Positions 34,401-48,129 of a stretch of 64,000 nucleotides of DNA are shown here, piece by piece; positions within the stretch are counted from its first letter, which is position 1; each line of letters begins with the position of its first letter. Location: assembly GCA_025716855.1 (NCBI GenBank), contig JAIXMQ010000012.1, positions 62,001-126,000 of the forward strand. Direction: 5' to 3'. The notes beneath the pieces were generated by a model that did not search any database, was not told the origin of the DNA, and saw only the letters and a list, made by a program, of their open reading frames with translations. A program made the position numbers and the translations under genes. The DNA is from Pilaira anomala. Taxonomy: Eukaryota; Mucoromycota; Mucoromycetes; Mucorales; Mucoraceae.

Positions 34401-37400
34401 GCGATCGTCCTGTACCTCGAGAATGGGCAATGATCACAAACTTCAATGTAGACGATTTAGGATCCGTAGTTAATGTATTGACGCGCACAGGTTCTTCAGA
34501 GAACTGATAGAAATGCCATGTCTCGCCTTGATCCCAAGAATACAATAGTTCATTCGTGGGTCCTTCATCTCGAATCAACACAAGAATAGAGCCTTGATCT
34601 CCAAACTCGTATAAATGTTCTCCTTCTTGAATTTGTATCCAGTTATGTCCACCATCGCGTGTTAAAAATGTATCACTTTCCGTATACGCGTTCATGTAAG
34701 CGCCTACGTTACCAACGCCCATCGCAAGTCCAGGTGCTCCACTCGATGAATAAATTGCACCAGGTCCATGGATATCTGTACGACTATGAAGGTTCAATGT
34801 ACATTCTTTCGTGGCACAGTCGTAACTGGTAGGGGGTGAAAGTGGTTGCCAGATACCTCCATCGTCCCAACTGATCATGGTACGTACTTTCTTGTTCTTG
34901 TCTGGACTTCCGATTAATTCGTCTGCGTTCCAAACTTGGTTTGCAAGAATGATACCGTCTACCGTTTGAATCTTTTCAAAGTCGACGTAACCGAGTGCAT
35001 CACCGTTCGTGTTGTCCAAGGATAAATGATAAAATGTACCGTTTTCGTTGGATTTGTAGAGTGAGCCATAAGCAGTTCCGTATCCAGTTGATTTAAAGAT
35101 ATTTAATAAAATAGAATGAGTAGTAGATTGTAATACAGTAAAGGTCTGTTTTCATACAAAAAATAAGTTATATTGAATTAAATGTATTTTTTTTTTAAAA
35201 AAAAAAAAAAAAAAAAGTAAATACTTACATTGCGGTTAATATATTGATCAGGAGGGAACTGAGCTTCAGCAAAGGTCTTTCCATTAATACTAACAAATAA
35301 GGAAAGTTCTCCCTTTTTACTAGATGCAACCGCCATAAAATCTTCCACCACAAAGAACTCAACCACATTATCAAAATAACTTTCAACGTTCTTTCCCCAA
35401 TCGACCGTACGCAATAATCTCAAGTCTCCATTCACATCCTTCTTATCATAAGCAGAACAAAAGATGGTTTCCTTTTCAATTTCAAATTTAGCATCACGAC
35501 CAAAGATACATTTTTCAACAAACAAGTCAAGATTTCCCCAATCGCCACCATTATTACGAGAAATAAATGCTTCATTATGAGGTTCGGGATCATCCGATTG
35601 TCCAATAAAGATTAACCAATCCTTTTCAAGCGGATGGAAATCCAATACATTGCTCACTCGATGACTGGGTGGTAAAGATATCTTGATCGATCGCCAAGAA
35701 GCGCCTTCATCATTCGTAGCAAACAGCCCGTCTTCAAGTACTGCATAAGCTCGCTTTTTTTCAAATTCATGTAACACCACACTCTTCACATGACCTTTAT
35801 CTTCAAGCACACGAGTCCATTTAATACCTTGATTGCCAGACCGCCATAATTCTCCATTTTGAAGTCGAACAAGGATCGATTCAGAGTCACGAAAATAGGT
35901 AAATTGTTCAATTTCATCATTGAACACAATCGTATTTTTTGAAATGGTATCATCGGAAGGTTTAGCTAAATTGTTGTTGTTGTTACCGTTACCTTTTGAA
36001 GGGGAAGCAACAATACCACCTACATTATCTCCACATTTACGATCAACAGGTTCATCTAAAGCTTTTCCATTTCCAAGTTCACACGTATTACCAGGAATAA
36101 GACGGTACCCACTGGAACCAGGATAAACATCATCTTTTGCTTTACATACATCTTCAGAGATACGATCTGGACCTACACGAACACAATCTCCAAGTGCATC
36201 ACGTACAAAATTATAATCACATTCATAATCGGCTCGAGTACAAGGACAATCTCTTAATTCAACCACTGGATCTTGATAATCAAGTCCAACATAACAATCG
36301 CGATCCGATTTACGTCGATAGAACATTTGTTCATGCCCCATAAGACAATCCGGTCCATCCGTCACATCACGTGCATACCATCTTTCAAAATCACTCTTGT
36401 AATCATCCTTTTCATTCAATTCACATTGACGTGAAAACACATGAGCAAAGTCAACCTGAATCGCTTGTACTTTAGAGTCAGAAGATCGAACAGAACTACC
36501 AATGATCAAAAAGTTACGTGAGGATGATTCAGGGTCGGTCGTTAACATTCTGGCTCGAATCGAAAGACCAAGATCAAGTCTTTCCCAACTATCACCTCGG
36601 TTCTTACTCCACCAGATATGATCCGTTTCTTTCTCATCATCAATCAATACAAGTAATGTACCCATATCTCCAAACTCGTACTTATGAGCTCCTTCACGCA
36701 CCATTTTCCAACTAATACCACTATCGGTCGATAAATAAGTATCACATTCATCATACTCGAGTAAATTCGCTCCATAATTGCCTACACCCATCATCACACC
36801 AATAGCAGATTCTGAAGATGATACTTGACCCAGATTATGATTGGATGTCACCGAATGTAAATGAAGTGCACATTCTTTATCAGAGCATCGCATACTTCTA
36901 CCATTGGAATCTCTTACAGTCGAGATCTCTTTCCAACTCGCGCCATCATCAAAACTCATCAGGGTACGAATTTCCTTGTCGGCCATCTGTGACTCCACCT
37001 GTCTTGGGTTCATGATAGTATTGGCAATCAAGATACCTTCAACTCCCTGAATTCTTTCAAAATCAACAAACCCCATTGCATTTCGGTTCGTATTTTCCAA
37101 ACTCTTGACGAAAAATGTACCATTTGAATTTGACTTGTAAAGTGACCCAAACGCATCACTGCCACCTCCCAACACATCAATCATTAAAGAAGCGCCAGGA
37201 CTTTCAACAATCGTGAACGATTTCTCATGTAATTCAGCTCCTTCTGGAAACACAGCTTCATGCCACTGCTCTCCATCTTGTGAGACATAGAGCGTCATCT
37301 CATTACTATCAGGTACAGGCTTGACCACCGCCACAATAAATCGATTAATTGCACTCACCGCAATCACACCTTTTACTTCTTGTCCCGTATTGAAATCAAC

Positions 37401-38257
37401 CACTTGCTCTGTATGAAAGAAATCTTCGGTTTGAACTAACCGGAATTCATCTGGGTTCAACAGGCTAGTCAATCCGGTTTTCTTGGGTGATTCAACACAC
37501 ATGATTTCTTTGACCGGTGCATTTTCGAATTTCTTACTGGACAGACTCCAAATACATGATGCGGTATGTGTACGTAACAAGGTTAATTCTTCAAAATTAT
37601 TTAATGTATAATGTGTCTCCACGTGACAATCAATGCCTGTCCAGGATCCCAATTTACATTTAAATCCGGTGAATAATACATAACCCGTTCTTTCAGCATG
37701 AAATGATAAATGGGGTCCTACTGTAGCTGGCTCGACCGGAGTCGTAAATTCTTGCCATGTCTTTCCTTTATCTGTAGTTTTCCAATGTTTTTTATTTTTA
37801 CCCAACACATAGGCCTTTTTATATATATATATATATAAAGTGTTGTTAGATTGACTATAGAAATTTATATACTCATGATTCACTTTTTACCCTGTCGGCA
37901 TCAAATGGATGCTCATAAAGGAAATTGGCTTCATCTTGTTCAATTTGGTTTACTTTATCCCAATCTCTTCCTTGATTTTCAGATCGATAAAGGGTATGTG
38001 AAGTTGCATCCAACCAAAGAATGACCTTTTTTATATAAAAACAATAAAAATAAATGATCAATTTTCCTATCCTTCTCATTCAATTCTTTTCTTTACCATA
38101 CTTGTGAATCTTTGAAATAAAAGAACTTGTTTGGAGTTTTATCGAATCCGGTTTTTTGAATACTTTGTCCCAGCACACTGCTTATCAGTGTCAATAGAAT
38201 TAAACTGACTGAAAGAAAGGTCAGACCCCTCCTTGAGGTCTGCCATAATTGTATCAT
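31403..38257 (-). CDS. VPS10: VPS10 sorting receptor with three VPS10 modules
   Basis: The start MIQLWQTSRRGLTFLSVSLI followed by LLTLISSVLG is a signal peptide; an earlier in-frame Met at 38293 is less likely. Eight or so exons. The lumenal part holds BNR/Asp-box repeats (DNGHSWTSL, DGGHNWIQI, DAGKSWTEI) and three Cys-rich 10CC modules, each opening with the pattern C-x-D/E-F-E-x-W and a YxRRxxDRxC box: around 36430-36040, 34360-33960 and 32400-31900. Yeast Vps10 has two modules, so this receptor (about 2000 residues) has one more. The tail has a membrane segment (GGGWLAFIFAPIIGAGLVFG), a second hydrophobic stretch (KMVAAAFVIPVAIIGLLS) and an acidic end (YSPLGQEDHTDVLLEDY ... DEADEFDDADEF) suited to retromer/clathrin adaptors. 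It sorts carboxypeptidase-like cargo from Golgi to vacuole. Confidence 0.93.
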
Positions 38258-39247
38258 TTTTTTTTTTTTTTTGGCTTGTTGTTTATATATCACGTAAAAA
38301 AAAGGGGGGAAGGGATGTATACTATGCTATTATTATATAAGTAAGAAATAACATATTTCTATCTAAAAGAAAAACTTACTATCTCCTTTATTGGAATAAA
38401 ATAGGTTTTTATAGTTTACAATAATATACAAGAAAGAAAGAAAGAAGAAGGAAAAAAAAAAAAAAATCTTGTGGGAAAACAACAAGTATGCGCACGTCAT
38501 TCTGCGGTTATTGAACGAACTACCCAGATTGTATCACGTACCTTTTTGCAAAAACTGTGCTTAATTCCCGAGTAATTTATTGTTTTTATGTATAAAAAGT
38601 AATCTCTCTCTCTCTCTCTCTCTCTTTCTTGTTTAGCTTCTTTTTATTGTGTAGATTTATGCTAAAGGCTTCATTATGTAACGGTAGTGTAGGTTTTATT
38701 GTTTAGCACTGATTTTTTGCTTGCATCAAAACAATAAGATTTACACAAAAAAAAAAAAAAACGGAAAATAATCCCCCCTGAATTTATCTTCATTCATCAC
38801 ACTCTTTTATTTTTGATATTGAGCTTATAAAAGTTTTTTTTTTCCCAGAAAGTGATGCTATCATGATCAAACAACGAAGCAAGTATTTTATAAATTCCGC
38901 TGGAAAGATACATACTAAAAACTATCTCTCTAATTGATAACGAAACAATTAACATCTGCCGGGCGGAAGAAAAAAAAAGGGTTGTCTGTGTTACACACCT
39001 AGAGACAAATGTCCTATATGTTGGAAGCAGTAAGTAATAAATGATGACACGCTTTTTTTTTTTTTTTTTTGCATAATACTCTTAAACAGTATATAGATAT
39101 GAAATTGTATATAAAAGGAGGGGAATTTATTAATTTTGGTACAAAATAGATTTACACAACTGGTGTATTACAAGACTCTCAACACACACTCTACCAACAA
39201 CTGCAGACAATATATAAATATTAAAAAATTAGAAAAGTGTACAATGA
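38258..39247. other. Intergenic with (TC)n repeat
   Basis: Upstream of VPS10 and 3' flank of the kelch gene. It contains a TC dinucleotide repeat at about 38602-38626, several A/T runs, and no sustained frame. Confidence 0.6.
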
Positions 39248-41153
39248 CTAATAAGTAGTAGTGATATTAGATGAAGTTCTATCAATGACATGTGACGTAT
39301 CAATCTCACTCAACTGATAATGAATAGCAGATGAATCTCGAAGATGACTAGCAAACAATGGACTCTTGGGTGTAGACGTCGTACTTTCATTCGTATAATA
39401 CGAACTCGCTCTCTGTGCATTCGTTACCGCTAAATGCATCGACGAATTCGAACTATCTCGCCAATGATTGCCTTTATAATCCATATTATCATTAAATCCT
39501 ACCCATTGCACCGAGGATACCGATTTCGCTCCAACTGAAATTCTTGAATTATTATTTAGTGCTTTTTTGTTCATACTATCATTCGTTGTCGCTTGAAGTA
39601 ATAATTTAGAGGATCGTAACTGAAAGATATTTGAGCTTTTCTTTGTTGTTGTTACTGGACCCAATGATTCTTCTTGTGCTTGTGAATTCGTTGCTGAAAA
39701 TAAGTTGAGCGTCAGTCTTTTAAAGCCAGTACTTTCTCTTCTTTTATAATCTCGATTGGGTTGTACTACTTCTTCTATTATTTCAGACTGTTGTTGGGTT
39801 TGAACTTGACCATCATCGACAGAAACCACACTTGTATGACTCTTATTACTATGACACGAAAGTGCTATTTCAGGAAGACTAACTAAGTTACGAGATGGTA
39901 GTGCTGGTGGTAAACCACTACTACTACTACTACTGTTATTGTAATCTTCTTGTACACTTTGCATCGGAGCTGGTGGTGAATGACTGAATCGTGCTGCTCT
40001 TGATTGTTGATGAATATTTTGTTGTCGATTCACACGTTTTTTCCAAACCAAGAAAGCTATGAATAAACCAAAAATCACAAGAATACCAATGATAATAGCT
40101 GCAATGATACCCCCATTTAATTTATTACTCTCTTCTTCATCTACAACATCATGTCTAGCTATTCTTGTTAAATGATGATGATTAGGTTGAATCCATGCCA
40201 TATTAGATAAATTCAAATAAATTGGATCGGTTTCTTCTTGCTTCTCTTGCTGTCCTCCGTAATACAATATAATATTTTCTTGACTTAATAATGTACTCGC
40301 ATGCCCTGATCTCTTTATTCTATCACTTGCTGAATTCACTCTTTCCCATCTCATTTTAAATGTATCATTCACATAAAGTTTCCAAACGTCAGAAAGTATT
40401 TCTTCTTTTTCATTTTCTCCTCCATATAAAATATATTGGTTTTTATCAATAAGTACAATATTTGAATATTTACGTGAACTAGGCCAACTACTACTACTAC
40501 TACTACTACTAGATGAAACGATGGTTGTTGTGTTCAATGTATTGGTATCAAACCATATACAACTATTATCATGTAATAATGAAATATCTTGTTTATAATA
40601 ATACCCAAAGCAAGAAATAATCCATTGATTATACACAAATGATATATGGCCTGCCATAGCTGGATGTTGTTGTTGTTGTTGTTCATGATTGTATATTTTC
40701 CATGTGTTTGTAGAAAATGAATAATTCCAAATCATATCTTGTGATTCAATTAATTTTTTTTCTTCTTTGATTTTTTCTCCGCCAATAACGTATAATATTT
40801 CATTATTTATTAATATAGATGAATGTTTATATCTACCCGTTGGTATAATACGTCCTTGTTGTTCAAAATAGGGTACAAGTGCTGGTGATTCCGTTTGATT
40901 AGGTTGCATTCCAAAAACTGATATGATTGTATTCGTTGGAACGTGTACATGAGATGTATGCCCTATGATTCCTGGTCGTTTTTGTGCTTTAGTTGTGGTT
41001 GAATAATGAAGTGAATAATCCGTTTGGTTTAAATCAAAAATCTTTAATCCATTTTCTGTGGTTGTCATGCCAACTCCACCAACAACATAAACTGTATTGT
41101 TCGGAAATGAATGGGCGGTCGAAAACTTTCCACTTGCGTATTCTGTTGTTGTT

Positions 41154-41188
<35 letters not shown>

Positions 41189-41257
41189 ATGTACTATGAT
41201 TATTATACTTGACTGAACAAGTATTTGAATAAATATAGATTTCCAATACTTTATCAT
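39248..41257 (-). CDS. Kelch-repeat type I membrane protein
   Basis: A single exon of 669 codons. The N-terminus MIKYWKSIFIQILVQSSIII with VVH followed by an Ala run looks like a signal peptide. Kelch blades are seen as SFPNNTVYVVGGV, ILINNEILYVIGGEK, NIVLIDKNQYILYGGEN and TLLSQENIILYYGGQQ. The blades are Asn-glycosylation rich (NNTV, NQTD, NYSF). A single membrane segment, AAIIIGILVIFGLFIAFLVW followed by KKRVNR, separates them from a 270-residue cytosolic tail rich in Ser/Pro (PPALPSR, PKSPLF). Proteins of this architecture are common in Mucorales; the ligand is unknown. The Ala tract (GCT repeat at 41158-41188) is a trinucleotide repeat. It is divergent from the DASS carrier. Confidence 0.82.
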
Positions 41258-42305
41258 AAAAAAAAAAAAAAAAAAAAGAGGGTATGCAAAAAAAAAAAAA
41301 AAAAAAAAAAAAACTTTTTTTATATATATATCTGAATTTAGAAAGAAAGAAAAAAATATATACAGTCGATCTTATTTAAACTTTTTATAAAAAAGCAGTT
41401 AATAAACATGTGTGTTACCTACTGAATGAGTTTACACAAAAGCGCTAAAAATGGAATAAACTAATGTTAGACTTTGATGAACCGAGTCTAATTGGTTTTT
41501 CTCATATTTCATCTGTCATTGTCAAGTAGTTTTCTATTATTATTTAAAACTATACATAATAACACAAACTCCCGGGTAAACAAAATTTCATTTTAAAAAT
41601 TTCATTTTAATTTTTTTCAAATAAAGAATATATATGATCTAGTTACTATTTTACACATCGTCCCGAAAATGGAAGTCTTTTGAATTAAAATAATAAAACG
41701 GCATATCCCGTCTCAACATATAACATATCGATTATTAAAAAATTATCCTGTATTATATATCGATTTCCGATTTTAACCAAATACATATTACATCATTAGT
41801 CAAAAAAAACACGCACACACACAATAAAAATAGATTAAATAGAATTGCTTTCTCACTGCATTAAATATTAATTCTATATTCATTATTCATCAATATCTGT
41901 ATGTCTAAAGAAACTAATTGTTTTATAAAAAAAACATAAGAAAGAAACCAGGGAAATTGTGAATACAAGGAGTGAGAAAGAACTGAGAGTGATAGATAAA
42001 TGCAAGGAATTAGTTGATGATATGCTTGCTTTAAGTTTTTTTTTTTTTTTTTTACCCCCTGCATTCAAGATTTCTTGAATTATAATATTACATGTATAAC
42101 TAAACTAAATATTATAGTGGCAAAAAAAAAAAGAAGGGGATTACATTTGCGCACATATTTAACTTTTAGAGAGAGAGAGAGAGAGAGAAAAAATCATTAT
42201 AAAAACCTCTCTGTATTAAAACTGCAAACCCATTTCAATAAATAGAGCTTTTCATTTTTGATCTTCTTTCTTTCTTTTCACTTTTTTTTTTTTTTTTATA
42301 CCAAA
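41258..42305. other. Divergent intergenic region of the kelch and DASS genes
   Basis: Promoter region for both neighbours. It has A-runs directly upstream of the kelch ATG (about 41260-41277, 41288-41312), a GA repeat at 42168-42188 and a T-run at 42282-42298 before the DASS start. The short frames at 41861-42068 come from low-complexity sequence. Confidence 0.6.
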
Positions 42306-44564
42306 ATGGACAGCCATCAATATCAAACTATTCATGTAGATATGATATCATCTACACCTGTTTCTACAGAACTAACTTCTTTATTATCAAAAAAAGGTAT
42401 ACAAAAAAAGTTTTCTTACACAAAGAGAACAAAGAAAATAATTCTAGATTATTAGAATCAAAATGGGTTAAATTATCTAAAAATCGTACTGTTACATTAC
42501 TACCTTCCATTTTACTTGGTACGATAATCTGGTTTGGTGTTACACCTACCCAAGAACTCACAATGACAGCAGTGCATTTATTGGCTGTATTTACTAGGTA
42601 AACAAACAAACAATGTTTTTGTTTGGACTTTTATATATATATATATATATATATCATTTAACACTCATTATAGCTGCATATTTGCTTTAATTACAACATC
42701 TGTCGATATATCCATGCTGGTCCTTACCGGCCTCACTTTATTATCCATAACACGTTCATTTGAATGCATCGATCATGCTACAGGCCTATTAACTGAATGC
42801 AGATTATGTGGACAAGAAAATCCATTATTCACTGATTTAATCTTTGACTGTAAAGGTGGAAAAGAATCTTTTAAACAATCACTGGAGGGATTTTCAAGCT
42901 CGGTCGTTTGGTTGATCTTTGCTGCTTTTCATTTAGGAAAAGCCGTAGAGATCACTCAGTTGGGTCGTAGATTATCTTTGTTAATGATTAAAACTTTCGG
43001 TAAACATACTTTAGGTCTTGCTTATGCAATCGTATTCTCTGGTAAGTATTTTTTTTTTTTTTTCTAAAAAGAGTGTAATATATGAGTGTAAAATTAAAAA
43101 ATTCCCTCAAAAAAAAAAAAAAAAAAAAAAAAGAATTACTTTTGGCTCCTTTTGTACCTAGTAATACTGCTCGTGGTGGTGGCATTGTTTTGCCTGTAGT
43201 ACATTCCATTGCAACCACCTTAGGTTCTACCCCAAATCAAAATCCGGAAATCGGTAGCTTTCTTATCCTTGTAGGCAATCATGCGAATTTATTATCTGCT
43301 TCCATGTACCTTACAGGTAAATTATTATGCCTTTTTTTTTTTTGAAATTTAGAGTTTATGAAACCACTTCTCCTGGTTTTTTTTTTGAAGGAGCATCTTT
43401 TTACTTTTTTAACGAGTTGGCCTTTTTTATTAACTTATACTTTAAGGAATGGCCGCCAACCCTATAGTGATATCTAAAGCAAACCAATTGTTTCCAGACA
43501 TTGACTTTGGTTTCATGACTTGGCTTCAAGGAAGTATTGTTCCTGCACTCGTTTGTGCCGCCTGTATCCCCCTCATCATCCGTTGGAGTTTAGGCTTGAA
43601 TACAAATAGCAGTAGTCCTCAAAAGGGAAAACATGCAAGGGAAGGAGATAATGTGATACAGCATGCTAAAATTGAGTTAAGTAAAATGGGTCCCGTATCA
43701 TTAAAGGAATGGGTAAAATACAAAAAAAAAAATGAAATCATTCTGCTTTTTTTTTTTTTTTTTTAATTTCTTTATTATCTACAGCAACTTTGTTTTGTTC
43801 TCTTATCTTGTTTAACCATGTGGATCACTTCCAGCATGACTCAGCTTGATTCCACTCTCGTTGCATTACTTGGAATCGTAGCTCTTTTACATATGGGTAC
43901 CATTACCTGGAAAGACGTTTCTGGAAATACAAATGCAGTAAGTTGTCATTTAAATCCCCATATTAGATAATTATATTAATCACTTTTTTTTTTGGGGGGC
44001 ATTTTAGTGGGACACTTTATTTTGGTTAGGTGGTTTTGTTACTATCGCTCATCAACTCTCGGATGCTGGCGCTTCTTCTTATCTAGGTCATAAAATATCA
44101 TCCACTATTCAACATTTCAACCTTCCCCCTGTCCCTGCCTTAGCCATCTCTTATTTTCTCACTACCTTTATGTTTTCTTCTCTAAGTGCTCATACTGTTG
44201 CATTTGTGGGTACCTTTTTGGATGCAGGACATGTGTTGGGTGCTCATCCAATGATGTTGATAGCTTTTATCTCATATTTTGGTGCTCTGGGTGGCTGTAT
44301 GACTAATTTCTCAACAGGTAATATATCAGATTGTTTTAATGCGCTCATAAAACTCAAATCTAAAAAAAAAAAAAAATTCCCTCGTCTCTCCCCCCCCCTC
44401 CTCCTTTTTTTTATACGTATATAGGTAGTGCAGCCATGTATTATGCACCCGGTTATGTAGAGCGTACTAGATGGTTTAAACTTGGATTTCAAATGGCTAT
44501 TTTCTACTTGTCAATTTACTTCACTGTAGGTGTTACCTGGTGGTCATTCTTAGGCTGGTTATAA
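42306..44564 (+). CDS. DASS (SLC13-related) anion carrier, 2-oxoglutarate/malate translocator type
   Basis: About eight exons starting MDSHQYQTIHVDMISS. Membrane core: TVTLLPSILLGTIIWFGVTP, TQELTMTAVHLLAVFT, SVVWLIFAAFHLGKAVEITQ, LGRRLSLLMIKTFG. Then the ELLLAPFVPSNTARGGGIVL block, whose SNT motif is the anion/Na binding hairpin. ILVGNHANLLSASMYLTGMA with ANPIVIS follows, then the second SHT-type site in SSLSAHTVAFVGTFLDAG, and GALGGCMTNFSTG-SAAMYYA. The end is WWSFLGWL. The APFVPSNTAR-GGI and TGMAANP blocks place it with the dicarboxylate/2-oxoglutarate translocators of plastids and bacteria rather than with the SPX transporter at 28 kb. No transit peptide is obvious, so plasma membrane or vacuole is possible. 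Confidence 0.88.
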
Positions 44565-44813
44565 ACAAACATCATACAACTGTAAAATTACTTTCAATTT
44601 ATCCCTAATCTAATTTTTTTTTCTTTCCTTTTTACGTATTATAATATTATTAAAAAAAAGCACATTATACGCATATATAAACCAGTACAGTTATTATCTT
44701 CAAAAAGTTTTATTTGTATATAATTATGTAATTTGTAAAAAAAAAAAAAAAAAAGTTATCTATAGGCTCTAACTGAAATTATACTCTTATCATGTCTCAT
44801 CATTTTTCTTCTT

Positions 44814-47800
44814 CTAAATAATCCAATCTCTTGTAGCAGCTTTAAATACATGCTGACCCATCAATTTGGCAACAAGTTCACCCATCGCTTCTTGTTCTAC
44901 AATGACCTCAACAGACCCAGCTGCATACGTTTGCCAATAGATTTGATTTTCCGCACTACGTTCTTCTTTTCGTTTATTATATTTCTCCAGATCAAAAGCA
45001 ATCGCTGTATCTGAAGGCACCGTTAAATTTTCTTCCACCGGTGGCTTACAGAGCTCATCATAATTCTCATGCCATAAAACCGCTTGCCGTTGCTGCAAGA
45101 TCTTTCGAGAGATTTCAGCTGAAGGAAGTGAAGCCGGTAAAGACGATTTCGTACGAAGTGAACAAGCTAATGTAAACAGGTACAGATGAACCGATGCCGC
45201 CAGTTCTTTACGGTATGCATTCATTGGGAACATGATTTGTTTACGGATATTTTCTGAAATATACGATTGTGTCACCAAAAGATGTTCAATCCAATAAAGA
45301 ATTTGTTGCTCATGCTGCAAGATCTCGCGATACGTCTCAATTGGGAAAACTCCTTTGGTCATGCGAGGTTCCATCTTGGAGAGTTCCAACATTTGACACG
45401 TGAGTTGATACTGTCGCTTCAACGCTTTTGTATTGTATTGAACGTCCTTTAATGTCGCCTTATAACGATAGGATTGTGTATTTTCTTGACATACAAGTGA
45501 CACCACTTTAGAGAATTGAATACCTGTATCAATAAGTAAATCAGATAGATTCTTGCGAACAACCTTTCGTGCCCATACTGGCCATGTAAGTTGGTCCACT
45601 GCAAGTACTACCAGAATTGCAATGAAGGCTGTAATCGTTCGTTTCCAAACTGGGTCAAATAACGTTTCTTGATATACATTATTACTGTAATTCGTAGAGT
45701 TGATCACCGCCATAGTCAGCAAAGAGATAAATCCAACACGAGGGTATTTTGTTCCAAGCATAGTATACCACATTGGAATTTGGAAAGCTAAAGTCAAGAT
45801 AGCAATAACATATGGACGCTCGTTTCTGTTTGAAGCTAATATACAGATATAACCTGCAAGTGCACCTATCACTGTAGCCAGTACACGGAAAAAGCATTGT
45901 AAAGCGGTTGAGCCGACTGTAAAATTAAATACGACCATAGCTGATAAGAGTGCCCATTGACCATGATTGCTCTAAAATGAGATAAATTAGACACACAAAA
46001 AAAAACAAATAAATAAACAAAAGAAAGAAAGAAAGAAAAAAAAAACTTACATTATAGAATTCATTTGCACCTTCTACCGGAAGCCAAGCCATTAAAGCCA
46101 ATAATTCCATAGTGATAGTGAATTTAATAGCATAACGAACAGGGTCTGTACGTAACCATTCACTAAATGAATGTAACCAATGATTCCAAACATGAGACCC
46201 AGGAGCGTTCTGCAAAGGCGTAGTCTCTTCATTGTGAAAGTCTGTCCAATCACTTTCAATCGATAATCTCTTTTCAAGCGCTCCACGCGATGCGCTTGTA
46301 GCAGATTCTTCATCACTCAACGAGCCTTGTCTTTCCATCGTTTGATATTGTTCAAAAATAACTTGTTCCGCTGCACTTCGCTCACCTTTTGCATTTTCAC
46401 CAGCTTCATTAAGCCATTTTCGTAAGTTCACACGAGGAAAGTAAACACGAGGAAATCTTCCATACGACTGTCGCTTAGAAATCAACGTGTCAGCTTCTTT
46501 TTCCAACTGAATAAGCTTTTCTCCAAACTGAGTAAGTGAGAAAAGTACCGTATAGATTAAAAAATGATCTTCTTGAGGCTCGGATCGACGCTCTTCATAT
46601 TCCTTTTGTAAAATAATCTTGGCTTTCTTTAGACTTTCCATCGCCTCGAATAAATCATGGTCGTGTGTAGGATGGGTACATGTATCATTTTCACTTCCGA
46701 GTGTTCTTGGTATAACATCATTCGAATGTAAGCGATGACAAATACACCGAATGATGGCTGTGCAAATCTGTACAAACGTTTTAATCTCAGGTTGCACAGA
46801 GGATTGAAGTCGAGAGATCATGGTATATTGAATCCTGGATTTGGCTCCTTCTACTTTATTTTCCGTAGCTAAAGCAATGATATCCGATTCTGTCAGGATC
46901 CGCGTCTGTCGAAATTCATCTTGTTCTTGTTTACGAAATCTTAAGATTTGTTCTTGTTTTGGCACTTGCATTTGCTTTTGACATGCAATCACTCGTCCTT
47001 CTCGTTCAACCGCTAAAGAGAACCCATACAAGTTCTTTGATAGTCCTTCCATCGTTTTAGCTAATGGTTTAAACCATGTTGGACAGTAGTAAGAAATCAC
47101 AATTTCGTATTTAGCTTCTTTTCTTGAGTTTTGCATTTTAGAGATATCGTTATCTAAAGTTTGAATAACCTGACGTAATTTTGTCGAAGCTGCCAAATCG
47201 CTAAAAGAAACTTCACACTCCTTTAGGATTTCAACATCAATGAGTTCTAAAACATTTTTCATTGATCTAATGGCACTACCAAAAGCAGTTCTAATCATTA
47301 AAATATATATATATATATATATATATATTAGTTTTGTGTAAAGTCGCTTAATTCATGTTTATGATAAATATCACTTACTCTGAGACCTTAGCTGCAGTTT
47401 CGGGCCAAATGATCAAATTAACAAATAAAGCAATTCCGCCACCAATTAAGACAGGATAAAAGATACCAAGGATACTCATGATATCAAATTCAGTATTGTA
47501 AATGCCTTTAGTTAAGCCAAAGAATGGTATAATGAAACCTTGCAAGGATGGGACGAATAACCGTGGGTATTTTAAGCGTAAGTAAGCAGTTACAAATACG
47601 GAGATGAAAAAGGCAATGGAAGCAATGATTCCCGCTCCGTTACCATAAAGTGATGCTGATTCGATATGGCTATTATAAATTGTGCAGAGATAGCTTATAA
47701 TACCAACCCAAATGCATGCTGGAACCAACATGAGTATATTGAGACATATTTCACTGATTTCATTTCCTGCAGTCGTGCTCGGGTTGAAAAATAAAGTTCC

Positions 47801-47941
47801 CAATGTCACTAAATAAGGAACTGCACCTACGCTATGACTGACTTGTGGAATGAGGACAACAATGGTGCCAATTTCGAACGCAATGGTACATTTAATTATT
47901 TTTTTCCATAAGTTTTTATCCTTGTTAAAGGTAAACTTCAT
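44814..47941 (-). CDS. BRE4: BRE4-like membrane protein (ArAE_2/FUSC superfamily)
   Basis: Three exons (47941 to about 47378, about 47294-46050, about 45972-44814). The N-terminal membrane domain has about six segments: CTIAFEIGTIVVLIPQVSHS, TAGNEISEICLNILML, GAGIIASIAFFISVFVTAYL, FDIMSILGIFYPVLIGGGI. A long cytosolic helical region (KECEVSFSDLAASTKLRQVI, DHDLFEAMESLKKAKIILQK) is followed by a second membrane domain (AIKFTITMELLALMAWLPVE, CFFRVLATVIGALAGYICIL, FQIPMWYTMLG, SLLTMAVINSTNYSN, VLVVLAVDQLTWPVWARK) and a cytosolic tail. Two-half architecture and the LTWPVWARKVVRKNLSDLL block match fungal Bre4/DUF2421 proteins, named from brefeldin A sensitivity and related to aromatic-acid exporters. 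The substrate is unknown. Confidence 0.85.
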
Positions 47942-48129
47942 ACTTTAGCTTGAAGAAATAGATAGAAGGAAAAGAAAGAAAGTAAGAATTAGTGGAGACC
48001 GAATTGATAAAAAAAAAAGGGAAGTATTTATACATGTTTTTTTTTTAATTATATAAAAAAGGTAAAAAAAAAGACAGATCGATAATGGTGGGGTAACTTA
48101 GTGTATAATTATATATATATATATATATA

